Below, one piece after another: positions 26,619-35,122 of a stretch of 64,000 nucleotides of DNA (positions are counted from its first letter, which is position 1; each line of letters starts with the position of its first letter). Both the position numbers and the translations under genes were made by a program. This DNA comes from Pseudomonas sp. P8_241 (GTDB taxonomy: Bacteria; Pseudomonadota; Gammaproteobacteria; Pseudomonadales; Pseudomonadaceae), in assembly GCF_034008315.1 (NCBI RefSeq), contig NZ_CP125377.1, forward strand, positions 5,768,501 to 5,832,500, written 5' to 3'. The notes beneath the pieces are model-generated. The model was not told where the DNA came from. It searched no databases and worked only from the letters and a program-made list of their open reading frames with translations.

Positions 26619-27860
26619 ATGACCCAGCCTTCGAATACCTCCCCTTCTACGGTCGCCATCATCGGTGGTGGCCCCGCCGGTCTGATGGCGGCCGAAGTGT
26701 TGAGCCAGGCCGGGATCAAGGTGGATCTGTACGACGGCATGCCTTCAGTCGGTCGCAAATTCCTGCTGGCCGGTGTCGGCGGCATGAACATCACCCATTC
26801 CGAAGCCTATCCGGCATTTCTCTCACGCTACGCCGAACGCGCCCCGCAGATCGCACCGTTGCTGAGAGGTTTCGGTGCCGATGCGTTATGCCAATGGATT
26901 CATGACCTGGGCATCGAAACCTTTGTCGGCAGTTCCGGCCGGGTGTTTCCGACCGACATGAAAGCCGCCCCCTTGCTGCGCGCCTGGCTCAAGCGCCTGC
27001 GCGACAGCGGTGTAGTTATCCACACCCGTCACCGTTGGCTGGGATGGAATAACCAAGGTGACTTGCGCATCGACAGCCCGGAAGGCGAAAAAACCGTGCA
27101 AGCCGACGCCACCCTCCTCGCCCTCGGCGGCGGCAGTTGGTCGCGCCTGGGCTCGGACGGCGCGTGGATGCTGCCGTTGGAGCAACGCGGCGTAGGACTT
27201 GCACCCCTGCAGCCGAGCAACTGCGGCTTCGAGGTGCAGGCCTGGAGCGATTTAATGATCAGCAAATTCGCCGGCGCCCCGCTGAAAAACATCGCCATTG
27301 GCCTCAATGACGACGTACCACGGCTGGGTGAATGCGTGATCACCGCCACCGGAATCGAAGGCAGTTTGATCTACGCCCTGTCTGCACCGATTCGCGAGGC
27401 GATCAACCGGCATGGCTCGGCAACGATTCATTTGGATCTGCTGCCGGGTCGGCCTGTGGATAAAATCCAGGTTGCGCTGAACAAGCCACGGGGCTCACGC
27501 TCCATGGCCAAGCACTTGCACAGTCAGTTGGGTATCGATGGCGTGAAAGCCGCACTACTGCGAGAACTGACCCCTGCCGACACTTTCACGGACCCGGCCC
27601 TGCTGGCCAACGCGATCAAGGCGTTGCCCCTGACGCTGGTAAAAACCCGCCCACTGGACGAAGCCATCAGCAGCGCGGGCGGTGTGCTGTTCGAGGCGAT
27701 GGATGAACGCTTGATGCTCAAGCAAATACCTGGCGTGTTTTGCGCCGGGGAAATGCTCGATTGGGAAGCGCCGACGGGTGGCTATCTGCTGACCGCGTGT
27801 TTCGCCAGTGGGCGAGCGGCCGGATCGGGAATGGTGCAGTGGTTGCAGCGCAAGGGCTAA
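26619..27860 (+). CDS. BaiN/HI0933-type FAD flavoprotein
   Basis: This 413-residue protein begins with a Rossmann FAD motif GGGPAG at 16-21, followed by GRKFLLAGVGGMNITHSE, a signature of the HI0933/TIGR03862 flavoprotein family. GVFCAGEMLDWEAPTGGY near the C-terminus completes the FAD site. Members are soluble oxidoreductases of unknown physiological reaction. The ATG at 26619 was chosen over one twelve codons upstream, which lies in a probable -10 region (TAGAAT). Confidence 0.88.
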   Translation: MTQPSNTSPSTVAIIGGGPAGLMAAEVLSQAGIKVDLYDGMPSVGRKFLLAGVGGMNITHSEAYPAFLSRYAERAPQIAPLLRGFGADALCQWIHDLGIETFVGSSGRVFPTDMKAAPLLRAWLKRLRDSGVVIHTRHRWLGWNNQGDLRIDSPEGEKTVQADATLLALGGGSWSRLGSDGAWMLPLEQRGVGLAPLQPSNCGFEVQAWSDLMISKFAGAPLKNIAIGLNDDVPRLGECVITATGIEGSLIYALSAPIREAINRHGSATIHLDLLPGRPVDKIQVALNKPRGSRSMAKHLHSQLGIDGVKAALLRELTPADTFTDPALLANAIKALPLTLVKTRPLDEAISSAGGVLFEAMDERLMLKQIPGVFCAGEMLDWEAPTGGYLLTACFASGRAAGSGMVQWLQRKG

Positions 27861-27875
27861 TGACCGCGTAGCTCC

Positions 27876-27952
27876 CATCGCCAGCAGGCTGGCTCCCACA
27901 GGGGATATGTGTCGTTCACAAAAAACCTGTGGGAGCCAGCCTGCTGGCGATG
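27876..27952. repeat. REPIN, CATCGCCAGCAGGCTGGC family
   Basis: Inverted cores CATCGCCAGCAGGCTGGCTC and GAGCCAGCCTGCTGGCGATG lie between the convergent flavoprotein and rhlE genes. Confidence 0.9.
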
Positions 27953-27977
27953 ACGGCCTAACGGACGCAGTGCGAAA

Positions 27978-29318
27978 TTACGGCTTACGCTTACGCGGCC
28001 CAGTATTGAACACCGGCACTTTTCGCACAGGCTTGATCGACGGTTCCGCTGGCGCAGCTTCCCCGCTATCGACCCATTTACCCAGATTGCGTTTACCGCC
28101 GCCGCCGCCCGAAGCCTTTGGCTTCTTCGGTTTCTTCGGCTTCTTGACCACCTGACCGCTGGCATCGGTGTCCGGCACGCGGTGCTCCGGTTCAAAATCC
28201 GGCTCGCTCTGACGCTTCAAGGTCTGGCGCGTCAGCATCTCGATGGCCGACAGCAAATTCACTTCATCGGCACACACCAGCGAAATCGCCTCGCCAGTCG
28301 CACCCGCGCGACCGGTACGACCGATGCGATGGATGTAGTCCTCGGCCACGATCGGCAAGTCGAAGTTGACCACCAGCGGCAAGTCTTCGATGTCCAGGCC
28401 TCGGGCGGCCACGTCAGTGGCGACCAGGATTTGCACTTCACTCGCCTTGAAACGGTCCAGTGCACGCTGACGGGTTGCCTGGGGTTTGTCGCCGTGGATG
28501 CCGTCGGCATTGATGCCCAGGCCCTGAAGTTTTTCCACCAGCGCGTCCACGCCGTTGCGGGTCTTGGCGAACACCAGCACTTGTTTCCACTTGCCCTTGC
28601 GCATCAGGTGCACGAACAGTTCCGGCTTGCGTTTCTTGTCCACCGTCACGATCCATTGCTTGACCGTGTTGGCCGCGACGTTGCGCGGGCTCACTTCAAC
28701 GGTCAGTGGGTCGTTGAGCATCTGCCCGGCCAGCAGGCGGATCTCATCGGAGAAGGTGGCGGAGAACAGCAGCGTCTGGCGTTTCTTCGGCAGCGCACGG
28801 TAAATGTTCGCCAACTCCTCGGAAAAGCCCAAGTCGAGCATGCGGTCGGCTTCGTCCAGTACCAGAGTTTGCAACTGGTTGAACTTCAGCGCGTTCTGGC
28901 GGAACAGGTCGAGCAAGCGGCCCGGGGTGGCAACCAGCAGATCAACGCCGCTGCGCAGCTTCATCATTTGCGGGTTGATGCTGACGCCGCCGTACACCGC
29001 GTAAGTGCGCAATGGCAGATTCTCGGCGTACTGGCGCACGGCTTCGTGAACCTGCTCAGCCAGTTCGCGGGTCGGCACCAGGATCAGCGCACGCACCGAG
29101 TTGGCGGTGACTTTCGGCCCTTCCATGGCCAGCAGTTGCAGCAGCGGCAGGGCGAAACCTGCGGTCTTGCCGGTGCCGGTCTGGGCGGCGGCCATCAGGT
29201 CGCGACCGGCCAGCACCGCCGGAATGGCTTGCGCCTGAACCGGCGTAGGCGTCTGGTAGCCGAGCGTCTCAAGGGAGCGCAGCAAGGGTTCGATCAGGCC
29301 AAGGGAGGCGAAAGTCAT
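27978..29318 (-). CDS. rhlE: DEAD-box RNA helicase RhlE
   Basis: This 446-residue ATP-dependent RNA helicase acts in RNA turnover and ribosome assembly. The motifs are in order: Q motif Gln28, Walker A AAQTGTGKT at 44-52, PTRELA at 82-87, TPGR at 131-134, DEAD at 155-158, SAT at 186-188 and HRIGRTGRAG near 330. A basic low-complexity tail (KKPKKPKKPKASGGGG) follows, typical of RNA-binding extensions. The length fits the shorter RhlE paralogue of pseudomonads (RhlE1). ATG at 29318. Confidence 0.95.
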   Translation of the reverse strand: MTFASLGLIEPLLRSLETLGYQTPTPVQAQAIPAVLAGRDLMAAAQTGTGKTAGFALPLLQLLAMEGPKVTANSVRALILVPTRELAEQVHEAVRQYAENLPLRTYAVYGGVSINPQMMKLRSGVDLLVATPGRLLDLFRQNALKFNQLQTLVLDEADRMLDLGFSEELANIYRALPKKRQTLLFSATFSDEIRLLAGQMLNDPLTVEVSPRNVAANTVKQWIVTVDKKRKPELFVHLMRKGKWKQVLVFAKTRNGVDALVEKLQGLGINADGIHGDKPQATRQRALDRFKASEVQILVATDVAARGLDIEDLPLVVNFDLPIVAEDYIHRIGRTGRAGATGEAISLVCADEVNLLSAIEMLTRQTLKRQSEPDFEPEHRVPDTDASGQVVKKPKKPKKPKASGGGGGKRNLGKWVDSGEAAPAEPSIKPVRKVPVFNTGPRKRKP

Positions 29319-29370
29319 GGGAGTACCGTAGGAAAATTCAGCGCGGGTGTGCAATGCCGCGCAGTTTACC

Positions 29371-30300
29371 CTAATTCACGCGGGATTCTGTCGGCACTGC
29401 CGTCACCACTGGCCGCTGCGGTGTCCGGCGCCATTGCGGAAGGCCAATCAGCACCACCGCGCTGATGATCACCAGCATGGCCAATGCTTCCTCGATGCCG
29501 ATGCTTTCACCGACAAACACGATGCCCAGCAACACCGCCACCGCCGGGTTGACGTAGGCATAGCTGGTCGCTGCCGCCGGACGCACGTGTTTCAACAAAT
29601 ACATGTAGGCGTTGAAGGCGATGATCGAACCGAACACGGTGAGGTACGCCAGTGCGGCCCAGCCTTCGATTGGCGGCATTTTCTCCAGGTGCTCACCGCT
29701 CGCAGCGCTGGCGATCAGAAGCACGACGCCGCCCACCAGCATTTCCACGGCACTGGCCATCGCGCCTTGGGGCAACGGCAGGTGTTTGCTCCACACCGAG
29801 CCGAACGCCCAGGTGGCCGCCGCAAAAATCAACAACGCCGCACCCAATGGACTCGATTGCAGGTTGGAACCCAGGTTGAGCATGGCAATGCCGATCATCC
29901 CGAGCACAATCCCGGCCCATTCGAGACGGGTATTACGTGCGCCCCAGAAATATCCGCAGAGCAAGGTAAACAACGGCACCGTCGCCACCGCCAGTGCCGC
30001 GACGCCGGAAGCCACGCCGGTGTGTTCCGCCACGCTGACCGCGCCATTACCGCACGCCAGCAGCAAGATCCCGATGATACCTGCCGCTTTCCACTGCGCC
30101 CAGGTCGGTGCCGGCGCCCCGCGCCAGCGCAGAAAGACGTACATCAGCGAGCCGGCAATGACGAAACGAATACCCGCCAGCAGCAACGGCGGCCAGTACT
30201 CCACGCCGATACGGATCACCAGATACGTCGAACCCCAAATCACGTACAACGCGAAAAAGGCAGCGATCAACGGCAAAGGAAAGCGACGGAGGCCAGGCAT
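29371..30300 (-). CDS. DMT/EamA-family transporter (YedA-like)
   Basis: This 309-residue inner-membrane protein has ten membrane segments in two EamA repeats; IWGSTYLVIRIGVEYWPP near the N-terminus is typical of the YedA branch. It probably exports amino acids or other metabolites. It is divergent from an AsnC/Lrp-type regulator gene, the usual arrangement for an exporter and its controller. The ATG at 30300 was chosen over one eight codons upstream. Confidence 0.87.
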   Translation of the reverse strand: MPGLRRFPLPLIAAFFALYVIWGSTYLVIRIGVEYWPPLLLAGIRFVIAGSLMYVFLRWRGAPAPTWAQWKAAGIIGILLLACGNGAVSVAEHTGVASGVAALAVATVPLFTLLCGYFWGARNTRLEWAGIVLGMIGIAMLNLGSNLQSSPLGAALLIFAAATWAFGSVWSKHLPLPQGAMASAVEMLVGGVVLLIASAASGEHLEKMPPIEGWAALAYLTVFGSIIAFNAYMYLLKHVRPAAATSYAYVNPAVAVLLGIVFVGESIGIEEALAMLVIISAVVLIGLPQWRRTPQRPVVTAVPTESRVN

Positions 30301-30463
30301 GGTGACAGCTCGCAGGCAAGACAAGTGAACGGCTATTCTAGAAAGGCCAACGGTGGAAAATAAGTTACAAAACGTGTTTATAGCGCCAGTACACTTTTCA
30401 AATCACGGAGTTTGTTGCAATAAACCGTGCTTTCGAAAGTCTGTCATTTCAGGAGCCTGCTCG

Positions 30464-30916
30464 ATGGACAAATATGACCGCATGTTACTGAGCGCCCTGT
30501 TGGAAAACGGTCGCGCGTCCTACGCGGACCTGGCGCGCAAGGTCAACCTGAGCGCCCCGGCGGTGGCCGAACGCGTGGCCAAGCTCGAAGCCAGCGGCGT
30601 GATCACCGGGTACCAGGCGAAAGTCGATATGGCCAAGCTCGGGCTTCCGATCCAGTGCGTGATCGAACTGCGCCTGAACCAGCACGGCAACCAGAAGGCC
30701 TACGACGACCTGATCAAAATCCCGCAATTGACCGAATGCCACCGGGTGACAGGTGACCCATGCGTGATCATGCAAGCGGCGGTGGGCTCGATGCCGGAGC
30801 TGGAAGAGCTGATCAACCGGATTGCCACGTTCGGGTTCAGCAAGACGTCGATTGTGTTGTCGAGTGCGATAGAGAAGCGCGTGCCGCTGGGGCATATCGA
30901 AGGGAATGGCAAATAG
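30464..30916 (+). CDS. Lrp/AsnC-family regulator
   Basis: This 150-residue protein has an N-terminal helix-turn-helix (YADLARKVNLSAPAVAERVAKLEASGVI, about 18-46) and a C-terminal RAM domain that binds amino acids. AGGAG precedes the ATG. It is divergent from a DMT exporter gene at a spacing of 163 bp, and control of that exporter is the likely role. The effector is unknown. Confidence 0.92.
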   Translation: MDKYDRMLLSALLENGRASYADLARKVNLSAPAVAERVAKLEASGVITGYQAKVDMAKLGLPIQCVIELRLNQHGNQKAYDDLIKIPQLTECHRVTGDPCVIMQAAVGSMPELEELINRIATFGFSKTSIVLSSAIEKRVPLGHIEGNGK

Positions 30917-30921
30917 TTACA

Positions 30922-31012
30922 TGTAGGAGCTGGCTTGCCAGCGATGACGGATTCAAATTCAAACCCAATGCTGGCTGATCCACTGCGTTCGCCAGCAAGC
31001 CGGCTCCTACAG
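30922..31012. repeat. REPIN, GTAGGAGCTGGCTTGCCAGC family
   Basis: Inverted cores TGTAGGAGCTGGCTTGCCAG and GCCAGCAAGCCGGCTCCTAC lie between the convergent regulator and exonuclease genes. Confidence 0.9.
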
Positions 31013-31034
31013 CGGATATGCGGTGTACTCGGGA

Positions 31035-31640
31035 TCAGCGATAGCGCTGGAGATGCTCGGTTACTTTCGCGGCCGGTACTTTCTGCAACTTGCACAGCAA
31101 ATCATGGGACAGCTCGCGCAAGCCATGCTTCTTCAACAACTCTTCGGCGAGATGGGTGGTCAGGTTGGCCGCCATCTCGGCATCGGCCATCGCCCGGTGG
31201 GCCTTGCCGGTATTTGGCAGGTTGGCGAATGTGGTGAGCGTGCCGAGTTTGTGGTTCGGCGCAGCCGGCATCAGACGTCGGGCCAATAACAGCGAACAGG
31301 CAAAGTTCTGCAACCGGGTGCGCTTGATCCGCCCCAGTTCAAAATCCCAGAACTTCTGGTCGAACGCGGCGTTGTGCGCCAGCAGGGGCGTAGTGCCGAC
31401 GAACTCATTGACCTCGTTCATCACCTGCTCCGCCGACGGCGCGGTGCGCAGCATGGCGTTGCTGATGCCGGTAAGTTGCTCGATGAACGCCGGGACCCGC
31501 ACACCGGCGTTCATCAGGCTCTGGTAACGCTCGACGATGCGCCCCTGTTCAAGGATCACCACGGCGATTTCCGTGGCCCGGCAGCTGCTGCTTGGGGAGA
31601 TCCCGGTGGTTTCAAAGTCGATGACTGCGATGCGTTCCAA
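31035..31640 (-). CDS. DnaQ-like 3'-5' exonuclease
   Basis: This 201-residue protein is a DEDDh exonuclease: Asp8 and Glu10 in DFETTG, Asp94 in HNAAFD, and His148 and Asp153 in HRAMAD are all present. It is shorter than, and separate from, the polymerase III epsilon chain, so it is a stand-alone exonuclease, on DNA or RNA. It starts with TTG (ggag at about 11 bp) and begins 22 bp after the stop of the NYN gene, so the two are probably cotranscribed. Confidence 0.88.
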   Translation of the reverse strand: MERIAVIDFETTGISPSSSCRATEIAVVILEQGRIVERYQSLMNAGVRVPAFIEQLTGISNAMLRTAPSAEQVMNEVNEFVGTTPLLAHNAAFDQKFWDFELGRIKRTRLQNFACSLLLARRLMPAAPNHKLGTLTTFANLPNTGKAHRAMADAEMAANLTTHLAEELLKKHGLRELSHDLLCKLQKVPAAKVTEHLQRYR

Positions 31641-31662
31641 ACCTGTTTCAACTCCGTAAAAA

Positions 31663-32148
31663 TCAATTCTTGAGCAGCAACGCGCCTTCGATCGGCACGT
31701 AGCGGCTGGCGGCGCGGATCAGCGAATTGGCGGTCAGGCCTGGGACGCCGTAGGCCACCGCTTGCACGCCATGTTTACTGATGATGCGTTCGAGCAACAT
31801 GTCGAAATCACCGTCGCCGGACGCCAACACGACTTCGTCGACATGGTCCGCGGCGTCCATGATATCGAGGGTAATGCCCACGTCCCAGTCGCCCTTGGCC
31901 GAGCCGTCGCTGCGCTGGATGTAGGGTTTGAGCTTCACGGTGAAACCGAGGTTGCGCAGGATCTGCTGGAACTGCTGCTGTTTGCTGTCGCCACGGTCGA
32001 TGGCGTAGGCATAGGCTTCAACGATTTCGCCCTGTTTGCTGATGTCAGCCCACAGCGCGGCGTAGTTGAAATGGCAACCATAGGCCTGACGCACGGTGTA
32101 GTAGAGGTTTTGGACATCGGCGAACACTGCGATTTTTTTCACCGGCAT
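31663..32148 (-). CDS. NYN-domain protein (LabA/DUF88 type), putative ribonuclease
   Basis: This 161-residue protein consists of a single NYN (PIN-like) domain. Candidate metal-binding acids are Asp11 (FADVQN), Asp87 and Asp89 (KGDWDVG), and Asp112, Asp114 and Asp116 (SGDGDFD). LabA/DUF88 proteins are predicted ribonucleases; their targets are unknown. It is the first gene of a two-gene unit with a DnaQ-like exonuclease. Confidence 0.88.
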   Translation of the reverse strand: MPVKKIAVFADVQNLYYTVRQAYGCHFNYAALWADISKQGEIVEAYAYAIDRGDSKQQQFQQILRNLGFTVKLKPYIQRSDGSAKGDWDVGITLDIMDAADHVDEVVLASGDGDFDMLLERIISKHGVQAVAYGVPGLTANSLIRAASRYVPIEGALLLKN

Positions 32149-32231
32149 TCCTCAAAGGCGGAAATCAGGCTCCAGGCCCGAAAGGCGCCCAGTATGCCAG
32201 CCCTGAGGAATGTTCCGCGAATAATCGGCTA

Positions 32232-32336
32232 TGTGGCGAGGGAGCTTGCTCCCGTTGGGGTGCGAAGCAACGCGCTTGCTTTAGAACCCAAAGGGCCTGC
32301 TACGCAGTCCAGCGGGAGCAAGCTCCCTCGCCACAG
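32232..32336. repeat. REPIN, TGTGGCGAGGGAGC family
   Basis: Inverted cores TGTGGCGAGGGAGCTTGCTC and GAGCAAGCTCCCTCGCCACA flank a centre with a weak inner stem. It touches the end of the DUF2076 gene. Confidence 0.9.
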
Positions 32337-32341
32337 GTGTA

Positions 32342-33067
32342 TCAGACGAAAGAATCGTCGTCGCCGCTGAAGAACGATTCATCACCGTAGTCGGCGTCGG
32401 CGCCCTGATCGTTGTCCGCCATACGCTGATCATCGCCCCAGGTGTTGTTGCTCTGGTCGTTGACCTGGGCCGGCTCTTCCTTGATGACTTCGACGACTTC
32501 CTGCGGTTGCTGATTGTGCTGGAACAGGCTGCTGATGCCTTGTGCCAGCATCACGCCACCCGCCACGCCAGCGGCGGTTTTCAATGCACCACCGAGAAAA
32601 CTGCTCCCGGCTGCTGGCGCCTGAGGGGCGTAATTGTGCTGCGGTGCTCCGAAGTTCTGCTGTGAACCGAACGACGAGCGTCCCGGTTCACGCCAGCCAG
32701 CGTTCGAAGGCGGCGCACTCTGGGTTGGCACGGGCTGTGGATCGCGGGTAGCGCCGCCGAAGATGCTCGACAAAAAGCCGCCGCTGCTCGCTGCAGGGGC
32801 CGGGGCCGACTGCGCCTTGGCTTGTTGCAGCTCAGCCTGCAATTGCTGGATCTGTTGGGTCTGTCGCCTGTTCTGTTCATCGAGACTCTTGATCGCCGCC
32901 TCTTGAACCAGAATCGCCTGAGTCATGAAATAACCTGCCGCCGGCTGGCGCGTCAGGTGTTCCTTGATCCGCGCCTCGGCCTGGCCGTCGCGCGGGGCTG
33001 CGTCCGATTCGGCTTGTTGCAGCCGGGAAAACAGTCCATCGATCAGGGTTTGTTCTTCGCTGTTCAT
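32342..33067 (-). CDS. DUF2076 protein
   Basis: This 241-residue protein starts with the DUF2076 signature (EEQTLIDGLFSRLQQAE), then a predicted coiled coil at about 55-85 (Gln-rich), a Pro/Ala/Gln-rich linker, a glycine-rich hydrophobic stretch (FLGGALKTAAGVAGGVMLAQG, about 155-175) and a highly acidic tail of about 40 residues ending in GDDDSFV. Function is unknown; the family is often described as periplasmic or membrane-interacting ligand-binding sensor-like, but nothing here proves a location. It is divergent from the YciC-like gene. Confidence 0.85.
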   Translation of the reverse strand: MNSEEQTLIDGLFSRLQQAESDAAPRDGQAEARIKEHLTRQPAAGYFMTQAILVQEAAIKSLDEQNRRQTQQIQQLQAELQQAKAQSAPAPAASSGGFLSSIFGGATRDPQPVPTQSAPPSNAGWREPGRSSFGSQQNFGAPQHNYAPQAPAAGSSFLGGALKTAAGVAGGVMLAQGISSLFQHNQQPQEVVEVIKEEPAQVNDQSNNTWGDDQRMADNDQGADADYGDESFFSGDDDSFV

Positions 33068-33102
33068 GGCGACCTCATAGATTGCCGGGAAAATCGTTGC
33101 CT

Positions 33103-33137
33103 TTATCCATTAAGGATAAGGTGCTCGACCTTAATGG
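33103..33137. promoter_or_regulatory. Nested palindromes between the DUF2076 and YciC-like genes
   Basis: A 9-bp inverted repeat CCATTAAGG/CCTTAATGG (33107-33115 and 33129-33137, 13-base spacer) overlaps a second one, TTATCC-ATTAA-GGATAA (33103-33119). They lie 36 bp upstream of the DUF2076 start and may be operators. Confidence 0.45.
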
Positions 33138-33245
33138 AGGCTGAAACAAGATGTTTCAATGTCCTTTACCGAACGTTTACGTTTGCTAACGCCTGCATAT
33201 CATCGGTTACAGTGTGCACCTGATTACAACCTGCGATAACGACTG

Positions 33246-33920
33246 ATGAACCCCTTAGATGTACTGCGTGACTCCCTGTATTTCTTCAAGCGCAATCTGG
33301 GTCAGATCGTGCAGCTATGCCTGCCGCTGGTGATCCTTGAAGCGCTGCTGCAACAAGTGGTCGACCACTCCACCGAGCCGGACAGCTTTCCCGGCATCAG
33401 CGTGATCGTCGGCCTGCTGGTGTACCCGCTGTACACCGCCGCACTGATTCTGTTTCTCGACGCTCGCAGCCGTGGCGAATCGCCGAGCAATCGCGAGCTG
33501 TTGTCGAGGGCCGCTTACCTGTGGCCACGCTTCGCCCTGTTGACAGCGCTCAACACCGTACTGATTCTGCTGGGTCTTTCGCTGTACTTCCTGCCGGGTA
33601 TCTACTTGATGGTGACCTTGGCGTTCGGTGAATACCTGCTGGTCCTGCGTGGCCTGGCGCCACTGGCCGCGATGAAGGAAAGCCTGCGCACGACCAAAGG
33701 TCACTTCCTGCGCATCCTGCTGTGCATTCTGTGTGTGATGGGACCGTTGTGGCTGCTCAAAGGCCTGACGCTGGCGGCTTACCCGGAACCGCAGAACCCG
33801 GTGGTATCCGTGCTGATCGACAGCGCCCACAGCTTCCTTCAGCTGTTTACCAGCGTTGTGCTCTTCCGGCTGTTCATGCTGATCAACCCGTTGCCCGAGA
33901 ACAATGACGCAGCGCTCTGA
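33246..33920 (+). CDS. YciC-like (UPF0259) membrane protein
   Basis: This 224-residue inner-membrane protein has about five to six hydrophobic segments and begins MNPLDVLRDSLYFFKRNL, as YciC/UPF0259 proteins do. Function is unknown; a role in membrane homeostasis has been proposed for relatives. It is followed 66 bp later by an EEP-family gene on the same strand. Confidence 0.82.
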   Translation: MNPLDVLRDSLYFFKRNLGQIVQLCLPLVILEALLQQVVDHSTEPDSFPGISVIVGLLVYPLYTAALILFLDARSRGESPSNRELLSRAAYLWPRFALLTALNTVLILLGLSLYFLPGIYLMVTLAFGEYLLVLRGLAPLAAMKESLRTTKGHFLRILLCILCVMGPLWLLKGLTLAAYPEPQNPVVSVLIDSAHSFLQLFTSVVLFRLFMLINPLPENNDAAL

Positions 33921-33986
33921 CCGTGGGCGCGGCCATCGCGCTCAGGTATGCTCGGGAACAATTTTGTAACGCTAATAAGTCGAGCC

Positions 33987-35066
33987 ATGACCCGTCTACT
34001 GCGCTACACCCTGCTGGGCCTGATGATTGTGACCGGTCTGCTCGCACTGTCGATCTACAGCCTGACCTGGCGCCCCGAGGCCAAGGAAGTGCTGCCGGTC
34101 AATTGCAGCTCCAAGGCACCGACACTGGTCCCCGGCCAGGCGCTGAAGGTGATGACCTGGAACGTTCAGTACCTGGCCGGCAAGCGTTATGTGTTCTGGA
34201 ACGACCTGGCGGCCGGCACCGACGACAGCCCCACGCCCGAAGACATGGCCTTCAGCCTCGACGAAGTGGCGCGGGTGATTCGAGACGAGCAACCGGACGT
34301 GGTGCTGTTGCAAGAGCTCGACAACGGTGCCAAGGCCAGCGATTACCAGCACCAGCTCAAACTGCTGCAGGAACGGGTCGCCGACTTGTATCCGTGCAGC
34401 GCCAACGCCTTCGACTGGAAGGCGGATTTCATCCCCGATCCACACATCTTCGGCAGCGTTGGCCGGCAGTTGGCAACCCTGAGCCGCTTCCAGATCGAAC
34501 ATGCCGAACGATTGCAACTGCCGGTCGCCTCGGCCAACCCGATCAGCCGCCAGTTCAATCCCAAAAACGCCGTGCTGGTGTCCTACTTGCCGTCGAGTGA
34601 TGGCGGGCAGATGGCGGTCCTCAACACTCATCTGGACCGCGCCACCCAGAGCGACGATACATTGCAGGCCCAGGTAAGCGCCGTGGCCAAGATGCTCGAC
34701 AAGTTCGAAGGTCGTGGCACGCCGTGGCTGATCGGCGGTGACTTCAACCTGTTGCCGCTGGGCCAGTATCGACGCCTGCCGGAAGATCAACGCACGCCCT
34801 ACTCCGCCGACAGCGCGCTGCATGTGCTGTGGGACAAGTACCCGATGATCCCGACCAACAACGAGGCCGGAGGTATCGACCGCGAGCGCTGGCTGACCCA
34901 CTACCCGAATGATACGGGGCTGAGCGGCCCGGACCGGACTGTCGACTATCTGTTCTACAGTCCGCGGATCAAACGGGTCGAGGCGCAGGTCAGGCAAGAC
35001 GATACGCTGCGTATTTCCGATCACCTGCCGGTGATTGCCCGGTTCCTACTCCCGGCTGCGCCTTAA
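33987..35066 (+). CDS. Endonuclease/exonuclease/phosphatase-family protein, membrane-anchored
   Basis: This 359-residue protein has one N-terminal membrane helix (about 7-26) followed by an EEP domain. Visible catalytic residues are Asn59 (TWNVQY), Glu110 (LLQELD), an HLDRA segment, GGDFN and the terminal Asp345-His346 (SDHLPV). Members hydrolyse phosphodiesters or phosphomonoesters in DNA, phosphoinositides or sphingomyelin. An outward-facing domain is likely from the anchor, but the substrate is not evident. The start at MTRLLRY was chosen because the upstream extension lacks a ribosome-binding site. Confidence 0.86.
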   Translation: MTRLLRYTLLGLMIVTGLLALSIYSLTWRPEAKEVLPVNCSSKAPTLVPGQALKVMTWNVQYLAGKRYVFWNDLAAGTDDSPTPEDMAFSLDEVARVIRDEQPDVVLLQELDNGAKASDYQHQLKLLQERVADLYPCSANAFDWKADFIPDPHIFGSVGRQLATLSRFQIEHAERLQLPVASANPISRQFNPKNAVLVSYLPSSDGGQMAVLNTHLDRATQSDDTLQAQVSAVAKMLDKFEGRGTPWLIGGDFNLLPLGQYRRLPEDQRTPYSADSALHVLWDKYPMIPTNNEAGGIDRERWLTHYPNDTGLSGPDRTVDYLFYSPRIKRVEAQVRQDDTLRISDHLPVIARFLLPAAP

Positions 35067-35074
35067 CGCATAAC

Positions 35075-35105
35075 CTGTAGGAGCTGGCAAGCCAGCTCCT
35101 ACAGG
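35075..35105. repeat. Single REP hairpin
   Basis: A 31-base palindrome with arms CTGTAGGAGCTGGC/GCCAGCTCCTACAG lies between the convergent EEP and ABC-ATPase genes and could stop transcription from either side. Confidence 0.9.
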
Positions 35106-35122
35106 GGGTGTGCGTTGGCGGC

